Positions 1-11,000 of a stretch of DNA of 64,000 nt are shown here, in pieces. The stretch is from Saxidomus purpurata. Lineage: Eukaryota > Mollusca > Bivalvia > Venerida > Veneridae. The translations under genes were made by a program, and so were the position numbers. Position 1 is the first letter of the stretch, and each line of letters opens with the position of its first letter. The stretch is from positions 29,769,066 to 29,833,065 of the forward strand of contig JAFMSR010000007.1 in NCBI GenBank assembly GCA_022818135.1, given 5' to 3'. A model generated the notes under the pieces. The model worked only from the letters and a program-made list of their open reading frames with translations, was not told the DNA's origin and made no database searches.

Positions 1-64
1 AGATTTTTTTCTGAAAAGTTTTAGAACCCCCCTGATACCATGTACATAAGTTACAATGCATTAC

Positions 65-258
65 CTTCTTCTACAGCCAACACAGGGCACAAGATGGGTC
101 AGTAAGTTCATGATATCTTTATTAGTGACCATCATAGCTACAGCAATTTCATCCTTCGATAAAGCACTAAACCTCTGAACAAATCGCTCCATATCCTTGC
201 ATTTAATTCCATTCACATGGTCACAGTCTATACACTTGTCAGCAAATTGGACAACCAT
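65..258 (-). CDS. GGNBP2: GGNBP2 coding exon 2
   Basis: The acceptor AG at 260-259 follows a pyrimidine tract; the donor GTAATG starts at 64. The exon encodes the region ending VPCVGCRR, the most conserved part of this stretch of the family. The internal ATG at 258 is simply the first codon after the splice site, not a start codon. The last codon is split by the donor. Confidence 0.87.
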
Positions 259-2313
259 CTGAAAAGAAAGAGTAGCTTATTGTAATTTACTTATTTTTAA
301 ATCACTTTTTCAACAAAAAGTTCCAAAATGAGCAGCTCAAACTTGCACACACTTTCATTAAAGGCCTTCTTTTACTGTCAAACAGTGGTTCATAAACTTG
401 ATATCAATCCAATATAAACAACATATATCTAAAATATTGTCATAAACAATGTCAACAAACATTTTGCTTCTAGAGACAAAGTGCCAACCACAAAGACATG
501 ATACTGATCTCGTCGTTTTCTAGAAAAAAAATTTAAAAATTGGGTAACCATTAAGACTGTTTGACTTCAGTGGATATCTTTCTTGTTTATTACTTTTAGT
601 CTTATTACGGGGGTAGGCATTTTGTAGTACAATCTTCAACATCAGTACAAATGTAGGTTGCCTGATGCCCAAGGACAATCAAAACTGAGATCGGCAACTA
701 AATATTGAAGCCTCTGTTACTAGTCCTAATATGTAAACATTTACAAAGAAAATCAAATGAATTGCCAAGGTCCTATGAAAAGCAGCATATGCCACAAATT
801 CGTTGGTTTCTAAGAAATGAATAGGCGACGGAGAGGATAAGTGGTCTTGAGGCTAATGAGCTTGGCTGGTAATCAAAGCATTGCTGGTTCGACACCCTGC
901 TCCTCTACTAACATAATAATAGTATTTCGTATGAGACCTACAACCAATGTATCTGTGCTGTAGTTTGCTGTACTGTACATACTCTTCACTGTTATAAATC
1001 TATGATTCTATGATGTGCTATGTAACTAGCATACGATGGCCTTTAACAGACTGAGCACATAGATCAACCACTAGGAGTAAATAGCCTCATCTTAAAGAAC
1101 CTAGGCATGTCTCTGAAATGCGTTGTGTTCTATATGCAGGCCTAAAAATTCCACTCATATTTTTAATTTGCCGACACTCATTTCCCCTGGGTACGTGATA
1201 GTCATTATGATTTCATATTTGGATGCAAAGAAACCTACCAAAAGGTAGTAACAGTCGCAAAAATGACAAAAACAATTACCGGAATGGTAAAATTGAAACC
1301 AGAAGCAATTACAGTGGTTGCACTTGATCCACATAAAAGTTATGGTTATATGGCGACATTTTTGCAATCATATCCACACTTGGCACTACAAATTCTGGCT
1401 ATTCAGTTTCCAATATGCATTTTAAACGTGATTAATGTATGAAATAAAAATATTAAAAAATCAAAGCAAATTTTGCTTAGATAGCATGCTTCATACAATA
1501 GAAGTTCCATATCAAAAATATTTCGTTTCAATGAGATCTTAGAAAATGAATGTATGTATTTTAGAGTTTTATCGTTGGTATCAGATAACATGGATAATCC
1601 ATATGACCAACGCCTCTGATCAGAAGATTTTAGTTGATTACGGTTTCAGGGGATAGTGCAAGATCCAGAACATATCATGTTCCAGAGACAGCAACTGGTT
1701 CTTTAACCTTGTACAGCACCAATATATCAGACCTCGTTTTAGGTCTGATCTGAGAGACCATTAGTTACGTTAGTGGAGGAGGGGGGATCAAACGTGTGAT
1801 TCTCGGATTACAAGTCCTGCGTGTGAACCATTGGAATCCAGATCCACTCCTTTTTCTTTGAAAATCCAGGACGAGTGGGTTTTGTTGCAGGACCAGTGGC
1901 TGTGGAAAATGTTTTCGAAGCTTGTTTTCTTACATTGCATTACGCCCCATACATATACCAAATACAACTAACTTCTCCTAACGAGTATTGGCCATATGGT
2001 CTATCCAGTACCAACAATAAAACTCTAAATTGGAATATACATGCCACTGGACTTTACCAAAAAATGTTATCTTGACAGTTTTTTAGGTGGGTGGGGTTAT
2101 TTGTGACCTTGTTTTTTTCTAATTAGTCACAATAAAATGCTTACTTCACAATTACTTTTAAGAATCTATTAAACATGGTGGGGTATTAATTCAGTACAAC
2201 AGAACACCGTTGCACTGCAAACTTACAGTGAGGGAGTCATCAACAACCAGTGGGATTTGTCTTCTTTCGAATTGATAATCCTCAGACCGACAAACTGCTA
2301 TCAATTTCGCCAT
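65..2313 (-). CDS. GGNBP2: GGNBP2 (gametogenetin-binding protein 2), first two coding exons, partial
   Basis: Two exons on the minus strand join in phase 0 to give the N-terminus of gametogenetin-binding protein 2 (zinc finger protein 403), 94 residues so far. Exon 1 (2313-2227) encodes MAKLIAVCR...FERRQIPL..DDSLT and exon 2 (258-65) encodes MVVQFADK...VPCVGCRR. Known vertebrate proteins read MARLVAVCR...FERRQIPLYIDDTLT and then ...LVPCVGCRRSVERLF, so order and motifs agree. Donor ACT|GTAAGT, acceptor TTTTCAG|ATG, and donor AAG|GTAATG at 65 are all good. The rest lies left of the window. The vertebrate protein is linked to germ cells and cell-growth control; its biochemical role is not clear. 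The CxxC pair (CVGC) is intact. Human GGNBP2 is much longer, so this is only a small part. Confidence 0.88.
831..1140 (+). repeat. Degraded tRNA-derived SINE
   Basis: A weak tRNA-like head with a B-box-like GGTTCGACACCC is followed by two stretches that match the better SINE at 2996-3279: the 'TGAGACC..CAACC..TGTAT' part and the 'AAGAACC..GG.TGTCTCTG' part. It lies in GGNBP2 intron 1. Many substitutions show it is old. Confidence 0.55.
2227..2313 (-). CDS. GGNBP2: GGNBP2 coding exon 1
   Basis: 29 codons from ATG at 2313 to the donor GTAAGT at 2226. The translation matches the conserved GGNBP2 start (FERRQIPL, then an acidic D-D pair). No upstream in-frame start fits better. Phase 0 end. Confidence 0.87.
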
Positions 2314-2995
2314 TATTTCGCCAACTAGACTTATGACAGTTACTCAGGTAAACTACTGACTGTCAGGTTATATAATGATCTAAATGTTTTCCTTGCTAGA
2401 CATTAAATCTAGCGGTTTAAAAGAGGAAAATATTTTGCCCCATATAGGAATTTCCTTGACTTCAACTTTAGTAACCGCATAACACAGCCACCGAGTGGTA
2501 ATCTTCCGCGTTGTCAAATCAAATAAATACGATTTTTAAGTCATAAATTCAGTTTATTTAAGTGTTCTTATAGCTGTTGATTATTATTATTATCAGTACT
2601 GTGGGTATTTTGTGGGATAAATCAACAGTTCTGTATTTAATTGCGTAATAAAAAAACATGGAAGAAAAATAGTTCTTAATCACGCGCACTCTAGTGGGAA
2701 ATACTATTTGCCGGGGAGCTTATTCTAATTAACTCACAACAGAGGAGACAACTCTTTGCGGTAAACAAACTAGCAGTAATTTTCCGATAAGATATTTTTG
2801 AAAGAAATGCTCTAAATATCTAGAAATCTGACCAGTCAGTCCAGTTTGTTCAATATGAGACCGTAAATTAAAAGTTGCATCACTAAATTTGCCAAACTTA
2901 GTTTAAATTAATTGCTATCAACAACTGCAATTTCGGATGCCTTATTTCGGACACTAGGTATTTAATATCAGAGCCCATGTTCATGTTCACATCTT
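2314..2995. promoter_or_regulatory. Upstream region of GGNBP2, probable promoter side
   Basis: This AT-rich sequence lies directly upstream of the GGNBP2 start codon on the minus strand. I see no recognisable repeat and no clear TATA box or CpG-rich block. The true transcription start cannot be placed from sequence alone. Confidence 0.3.
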
Positions 2996-3279
2996 TGGTC
3001 AGCCCGGTTAGCTCAATTGGAAGAGCACGAGACTTGTAATCTTGGGGTAGCGGGTTCGATTCTCCGGGCTGACCAACTAAACTTTAGGATGAGACTAGAA
3101 CCGAGGTCCCATGTATGGGTGCTACCTGGCATGTATAAGAACCAGGGGTGTCTCTGGAATTGGGATGCTTTCTGTATCTTGCAATATCCTCCGAAAACTA
3201 AAATAACTAAACTCTTCTGGGGGCGTTGGTCATATGGGAAACAGGTAACAACGATAAAGCCCTAATATATACATACATA
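2996..3279 (+). mobile_element. tRNA-derived SINE with target-site duplication
   Basis: The head resembles a tRNA with anticodon loop CTTGTAA. Its A box TAGCTCAATTGG and B box GGTTCGATTCT are each one base from the polymerase III consensus. The body follows, and the tail is a short run of ATAC units. The 8-base CACATCTT stands on both sides (2988-2995 and 3280-3287), the mark of an insertion by target-primed reverse transcription. A degraded relative lies at 831-1140. The acceptor and T stems do not pair well, so this is not a working tRNA gene. Confidence 0.75.
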
Positions 3280-5016
3280 CACATCTTCGATCTGTCATAA
3301 TGTAAAAGTCAATTCCGAAGATAAACAACCCCAATTAGTCTGTCAGTTAACATCTTACGGTGTTTTAAATGCGTTGCGAAAAATCTAATAGAAAATAAAA
3401 AAAATTGAATTAAAAAACATGATGACTGCAAAGAAATCTTGATCTTCAACTCAAAATTTCAGCTGAATTGGTTTGCCATTGCAGTGTGACCCAAGATACA
3501 AGAATATTTATAACGTGGGATACCCCTTTCATGATATGTTTTATGCTTTCCAATTTTACACTCAATATCCTGCGATCTACATCACCCAAAGTCTTCAAAT
3601 GTCGTTATCAGAGAATGATTGATCTTACTGAGTAAATTGTCCCTACGTTTTTGGAGGGGGCGATGGGTCAAGGTCACAGTGAGCTCTATTAGCTTTTCCT
3701 TCATAACATTGCAAAAGATTTTTACAATACTTACTCAAAATATTTCAGTCAAACCAATAGACCAATACTGGCCGTTTTGGGCCTCTTGTGTTGCATTTGT
3801 TTACCTTTCTTTGTTTGAGTCATTGAAATAACGTCAAGTTTATTTCATCTACTTCATGTATGACTAACTTTAAATACAGATTCTTGTATCTTATACATAA
3901 GTATCTAAGAATAATACGAAATAAATTTTAGACAATTTTGGTGAATAAAATGTCTTCTAAATTCAGCCACTACCAAGTAGTCCACTGAAGAAAGACACAT
4001 ATTTGACCACAATTCAGTGCATCTTAGTTATAGATAGCAATGTGACTACCGGGGTATAAGTTACTATTAAAATGCACTATTTGGTCAGAGACAAAGAGAA
4101 TGCAATGTACCCGGTTTTTTCAAGAATAAATGACTTTCATTTCATCAAAATTTTCAAGCAGTCTCTATTGCTTTTGCTAAATCATTGTAGGAAAGCGTCA
4201 TACTGACTTATCTGCACCTAGAGTAGCTTAGTTTGCTTACACTTACAGTATCAGTGCTTGTTTCATTTTGTTAGCTATGTGCAGGAGTCCTGATTCTTTA
4301 AAAAACGTTGTTTAACACAGCGGAAGATACACAGTCATGGATAACGGATGACAGACACATGTTTAAACTAATGACCTAAAATATCTATGGTATTATCAAA
4401 AAATGGTCTTTAATTCAGTAAGTAGATTTTCAATGAGCTTCCCTGAAAGAAATTTATGTTACAAGATTAGTGAACTGGTGATTAATCAGTTTTAGAAATT
4501 TTAAAGTTTGCAGGGTATGATATAAAACAACTTCCTGCTAGTATTTTGAATGACATTGATTGCTGTCTGAAAAGATGCTTTTGTCACAGAAATACAAAGA
4601 TAAAACCACTCCTGACATTCCAGCTTTTGAAGCAGGGACTCAACTTCGTCTTTAATTGAATAGTGACCTCGCCCAGTCTCTGAGGGCTGTGGGCATTGGT
4701 ATGAACAAAGCTAGTTTCTGCCACTAAAACTACTTGAAATTGCTCTGCCATAAACTTCTGAAATGGACTGTTTCATTTTTCAGTTTGTACAGTACCATAA
4801 ATTGTTTTGAGGGATGCTTACTGACTGAAGATCATGCTTGAACCAAGGGGATATGTGACAGTTTATTTTGTTTCGTATTTGATTTGCTCTTCACTTATTT
4901 GATTGAATAAATGTGCTTATAATGTAAATGTTTTAATACACTTGTTGCAGTGAAGTGTTATTTGGTTGTGTGGTGTTCTTTGGTGGCGGAGTGTTCTAAA
5001 CCAGCAGCTGTTGAAA
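3280..5016. other. Spacer between the GGNBP2 and DUF1647-like genes, with a repeat fragment
   Basis: Mostly unremarkable AT-rich DNA. About 3640-3800 is a fragment of the hairpin-ended bivalve repeat group: it has GGTCAAGGTCACAGTGA and ends near ACTGGCCGTTTTGGGCCTCTTG. The 5' untranslated region and promoter of the plus-strand gene at 5017 must lie toward the right end but show no clear motif. Confidence 0.4.
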
Positions 5017-5089
5017 ATGATGAGACGACATGGGAAGTTAAAAATTCTGTCAGGATTGCTTATTCCAGTCTGTGTGTTTTACTTAATGA
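5017..5089 (+). CDS. DUF1647-like gene, exon 1 (signal anchor)
   Basis: 24 codons plus one base: M-M-R-R-H-G-K and then a hydrophobic run. The donor GTATGT at 5090 ends it in phase 1. Reading on past the donor gives a stop after about ten more codons, so splicing here is needed. Confidence 0.65.
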
Positions 5090-8000
5090 GTATGTTATAT
5101 TCTTATAAAATCATGTCTATGGTCCTTTAAAATACTCGGCAAATGAAAACAGCTTTAAGATAATAAATTTACTGTATTTACTAAAATAGATTACCTTAGT
5201 ATGTACCTTATAATATTAAATTTCTAAAATGGGCTCGTCACTTGTTTAATTCAGATGGTACTGTACCTTAATTGGCCATGTTGGTTCGGATAGCACACAC
5301 ATATAACATACAAATATCTATAGGTCATTAAATAAGTGTTAAAAAATCTAGATGGCTAATTCATTGAAGGATTTTAAAACAAATTGGCACAAATGTTAAG
5401 CACATGGTGCTAAAGTGTTTTAGGCAAAACATACAGAGTCCACACCTTGATGGTCAAGGTCACAGATGCCACAATGAGGGACAGCTCTTGCTTAAATGTT
5501 TCTTTCAGTAAATTCATTTTCAAAACTTTTTCCTGGTAACTTAATTATTTTACGCAATAAGTTCACTTGAAAACCAAAACGTGCTTGTAATGCAATCCAT
5601 TTTTTGTGTGCTTATATGCAAATTCTCTTCTATTTGATCCTTGTTGACTGAGGACATTCAGCAAACATTTTTGTTTGATCAAATATTTTAATAAAATTAT
5701 TTCTATTGACCATTTCTAAAACATAATTTTATTTTAAACATGGACAAGTCAGATATTACCATATTATCATGCATAGGAAGAATGCCTATCCTATATATGG
5801 ATCAAGGCTTAAAAGCAGTATAGTTCCATGTATAATGTAAATAATTTATGACAAAGTACTTGAACAGCAAAGTCAGTACAGTAAGGTATACAACCACTCT
5901 GTCAGAATTATATCTTTATCCAGCTGCATGTAGTTTAGAAAATGTTTCCACTAATATTTTCTTTTATATGTTATGTACTTAATTTTTGTACAAAAAAGTC
6001 ATTTCTACTTACTGCATGTAGCAAATAGAGTTATTCAAACTGAAGTAACCTGATTGAAGTCAGCTACAATTCATTGCCAAGTTCTAAAAATATTTGTAAG
6101 ATAAAAGCTTTGAAAGATAAAGTTTGGCTTAGATATCAAAGCCTTTATCCTCTGAATGTTTAGGATAATGAATAAGTATATTTTTTTAGCTCACCTGGGC
6201 ACAAGTCTTCATTAAACTTGGTCAGAAGTGTCTGATAAAATCTAGGTGGAGGTTGGATATTAATCATCTCGTTCAAATGGGTACTGCCATTGCTCTTGAA
6301 AGGGAAATTTGCTGACTGAAAAGCCATTGGTGAAGTTTTTATTGCAAATTGGGTAATGTTTGTGATGATTAAATTTTTGCTATTTTAGTGAATTTCCCAT
6401 TTCGCTAAATTAAAAATCTCACAAAATATAAATTTCATGAATAGTTTATAAAGTGCGAAATTTTTGTCACGCAAAAAATACCCAATTTACACTTATAAAT
6501 CAGCCTGCACCAACAGGGGAAGAGTTTAAATAATCTGAGCGTCTGATTCACAAAATTTAATTTAAATAAATGTGTGAACAATTCTGCAGAGATGACATGT
6601 AGGGTGCACTTAGCTAGCAAAAACCTTATCATCATTATCTTCGTTTCAGCATCCTGGTTCATGGAAAACAGCTGGGAAGGTTTGTATAGTATGCTTCATT
6701 ATCAGTTATAGTAAAACAACAGTAAAGAAGCCCTGACTTACATGTTCAACTCAGCACTTACCATTGTATTCTAATTATTAAAAGTGCAGATATGGTTTTA
6801 CTGAATGGAATTTATCTATACAGGTTTTAATGTTTGTCACTGATAAAACTTCTTTGTTTAAATAGCTCTGCGATGATTATCTAGGTATAAACTGTTACAG
6901 CACTTGTCTAGTAAATTTGCCTTAAACTAGCGTATTGCTTGGTTCTCTCAGTTACCTGGCCTTTGTAATGGTAGGTCCCTGGTTTGAATCCCACTTTTAG
7001 CACAAGGTTTGTCCTTTGACACAGATACTTATATTTTTTTTCAATCTTACCACAGAAAAGTTACCGTTAAATGATGGAAAACAGTGCAATGCCAGTTTGG
7101 GGCCAACAGTTAAACAGGACATGCAGAAGATCAAATCCTACTCATTCCCACAGGCAGAGAAGTACTTAGAAGGTAATCTATGAAATAAGGGTTCTTGGTA
7201 TCTGCTACTTCTATAGCCATTTATGTACACTTCCCTAGCAAGGGAAGTTTACTATTTGAGTTAATCAAGACCACTGTTTGAGCAAGAAAAGTTCACTTCT
7301 AGGTAAGGTGAGCCAGTTATCTTTTTAGCTCACCTGGCTACGCCAGGGTGAGCTTTTCTGATCGATGATTGTCCGTCGTCCGTCAACATTTTGATTCAAA
7401 TGACATCTCCTCTGAAACCTCTAGGCCAATGTTGATAAAACTATGCAGGAATGTTCCTTGCATGAAGCTCTACCAAAATTGTTCAAAGAATTCCATTCCA
7501 TGCAGAACTCTGGTTGCTATGGCAACAAATAGGAAAAACTTTAAAAATCTTCTTCTCTGAAACCACAAGGCCTAGAGCTTAGATATTTGGCATGTAGCAT
7601 TGTCTAGTGGACCTCTACCAAGATTGTTCAAATTATGACCCCCGGGTCAAAATTGACCCCGCGGGTGGGCACTTAGTTTTTGCATAGGCATATATAGGAA
7701 AAACTTTAAAAATCTTCTTCTCTGAAACCACAAGGCCTAGAGCTAAGATATTTGGCATGTAGCATTGTCTAGTGGACCTCTACCAAGATTGTTCAAATTA
7801 TGACCCCCGGGTCAAAATTGAGCCCGTGGGGGTGGTCACTTAGTTTTGCATAGGAAAATAACAGGAAAAACTTTAAAAATCTTCTTCTCTGAAACCACAA
7901 GGCCTAGAGCTTAGATATTTGGCATGTAGCATTGGCTAGTGGACCTCTACCAAGATTGTTCAAATTATGACCCTCGGATCAAAATTGACCCCGCACGGGG

Positions 8001-11000
8001 GCTTACTTAGTTTTACATAGGCTTATGTAGGAAAAACTTTAAAAATCTTCTTCTCTGAAACCACAAAGCCTAGAGCTTAGATATTTGGCATGTAGCATTG
8101 GCTAGTGGACCTCTACCAAGATTGTTCAAATTATGACCCTCGGATCAAAATTGACCCCGCACGGGGGCTTACTTAGTTTTACATAGGCTTATATAGGAAA
8201 AACTTTAAAAAATCTTCTTCTCTGAAACCACAAAGCCTAGAGCTTAGATATTTGGCATGTAGCATTGGCTAGTGGACCTCTACCAAGATTGTTCAAATTA
8301 TGACCCTCGGATCAAAATTGACCCCTGCACGGGGGTTACTTAGTTTTACATAGACTTATATAGGAAAAACTTTAAAAATCTTCTTCTTTGAAACCACAAG
8401 GCCTAGAGCTTAGATATTTGGCATGTAGCATTGGCTAGTGGACGTCCACCAAGTTTGTTCAAATTATGACCCCTGGGGTCAAAATTGACCTTGCACCGGG
8501 GGTCACTTAGTTTTACAAAGGCTTATATAGGGAAAACTTATTGATAAAATCTATATTTCTCTGAAACCACAAGGGGGCCTTTGAGCCCTCTGTTAGATAC
8601 TATTTGGCATGTTAGCACTTAGCCTAGTAGGACCTCTTTATCAGGAAGTTTGTTCAAATTATGCCCCTAGGGGTCACTTAAATTGGGTTCACTCTTTAGC
8701 CGGGAGGCTACATTTGGGTTTACTTACAAAGGCTATATAGGAAACTTATTTGGTATATAACATTATCTTAGTGATCTTCCACTTTAGTCAGGCAAGTGGC
8801 TACTTGAGCCAGTTACTTCTCAAGGTGAGCGATATAGTCAGGCCATCTTGGCCCTCTTGTTAGATAACTATTTTGTCAGGCATGTTCACTACTTAAGCCA
8901 AGCAGGATAACTACTTTAGTCAGGCATGTTTGCTTCTTGAGCCAATTGGGTTCACTACTTTGGTCAGGCATGTTTGCTACTTGAACCAGTTGGGTTCACT
9001 ACTTTAGTCAGGCATGTTTGCTTCTCGAGCCAGTTGGGTTCACTTCTTTAGTCAGGCATGTTTGCTACTTGCTGGCTACTTGAGCCATGTTGGAGGTCGG
9101 GTTCACTACTTTAAGTCAGGCATGTTTGGTACTTGAGCCAATTGGGTTCACTTCTTTAGTCTGGCATGTTTGCTTCTCGAGCCAGTTGGGTTCACTTCTT
9201 TAGTCAGGCATGTTTGCTACTTGAGCCAGTCGGGTTCACAACTTTTATACCAAGCAGGTTCACTTCTTGGGACTAGTATGTTCTATTCTTCACTACTGTG
9301 GTCAAACAGGTTCACTGAATATGTTCACGTTGATTTTGACAATACATGTTTGTTACACATTGCAGAATTGTTTCCTCCATCCCTGCCTGATGAAACAAGA
9401 TTGCCAAAAGAACCTGCATTTGTCACAGCAGCATCGGCAAGCCACTACACCGAGCTGATGGAACTGATCTACAATATATCTGCCGTCAAAGAGAAATATA
9501 AACAGTCCAAACTGATTGTGTATGATTTAGGTTTATACAAATATCAAGTGAAAGAGGTAATGCATTTTGCTTTAATACTAAGCAGTTTATCAAAGTTACA
9601 TGATTGCTTTGAATTTGCTTACGGGTAGATATAAAAATGAATTTACTGATAGAATATTGATAGAAATGTAATTCATTTACCTTAAAACTACATGTATGTT
9701 GATGTATGCCTATCTGTCATATTCATGCCCTTTCTTCTTGAAAAAGTGTTCTCAGAAATGTCTCTTTATTTTTGGCAATTACATTGAAAAAAATACTGCG
9801 CTATGCTTATAGCAGTCAGTTTTGCTGGTAGGAGTTATATAAGTAAAAAGAGTAATTTTAGCATCCAAAGTGATGGGCCTTTAGAACAAGTTAGTAATTA
9901 CTTGCCTGTCTCAAAATAGTCCTTCAATTTTGAAGGCAATTTATTGATAATTATCAACTTATCCCATTGAAATACAAAATGCCATAAATATAAAGTTTAT
10001 TTTGGTTAATAATTTGGAAAAAAAAATAAAGTGACTCTGAGCAGTTATTTACATTTTAACCAGACTTGAAAGTTTCTCATTATCAGATTGTAAAAGTGTG
10101 CCAGTGTGAAGTTAAAACATTTCCCTTTGCTGATTTACCTGAGCATGTGAAGTTGATGAAAGGATATGCCTGGAAACCCATCGTCATACAGGTAATATAC
10201 ATGGGTTATACCTGCTAAACTGCCTATATAGCATGGGGACAGAGCCTCAGCTTAATATGTTATGAGAGTTGGTTCAATCCGTGTCAGGGTCTTTTCAAAG
10301 ATTAAAAAATCATACTGCCAGCTCCTTTGCTTGGTACCTGGCACAAAAGGGAAGTGTCAGGGTTAAGACCAGGGACGAGTGAGGTTAGTTTATACGAATT
10401 TATTTTAGTTCGATTGCGAAAGAAAGGGGGGGGGCCTTGGTGGTTTTTTAAACACTCTCTTTAAACACTCCACACTCATTCCAAGTCATCACATTCGCGA
10501 GAGAGGGGGGGGGGGGGGGGGTTTTCATCGCTGCTACCCATTTACAGCTGGGTAGACTGAGGCACGTGTGGTTTAGTGTCTTTGCCCAAGGACACACCTT
10601 GTGCTCCGGCTGGGATTCGAACCCGGGACCTCCCGTTCCGGAGGCGAACGCCCTAACCACTGAGCTATCGAGGCCCACACAAGGCCTGCTGCAGATGGGT
10701 GTAAACCTCAAGTTATCAACATTTTTGGTTATTGACAGTAATAATAATAGTAATGATGAATTTATTCAGTACACATGTCACACAATTGACAATCAGTTAC
10801 AATCAATAAAACATTGAACAGTATTTCATTTATATAGAGTGATTATAAGTTAACAACCTTTACCACAAGACTATGAAGGCAGGTCAACAGCTTTTGTATT
10901 GCTAAAATGTTCACCTAGCTACTTCCAAGTAATATGTATTTAAATTTACATAGAAATTGAAATCTGAGGTTGAATGCTCACATTTCTTTAAATAGATTTT

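Noticed and set aside
3000..3078. tRNA-Thr (TGT) gene
   Set aside because: D and anticodon arms fit, but the acceptor and T stems do not pair in register, and the sequence continues into a SINE body with a target duplication.
9170..9365. Coding extension to the left of DUF1647-like exon 3
   Set aside because: It runs through the 45-bp minisatellite; a good acceptor at 9364-9365 marks the true exon start.
10505..10522. G-quadruplex regulatory site at the run of 18 G
   Set aside because: A single homopolymer at the end of a SINE is more simply a slippage product; its exact length may also be a sequencing error.
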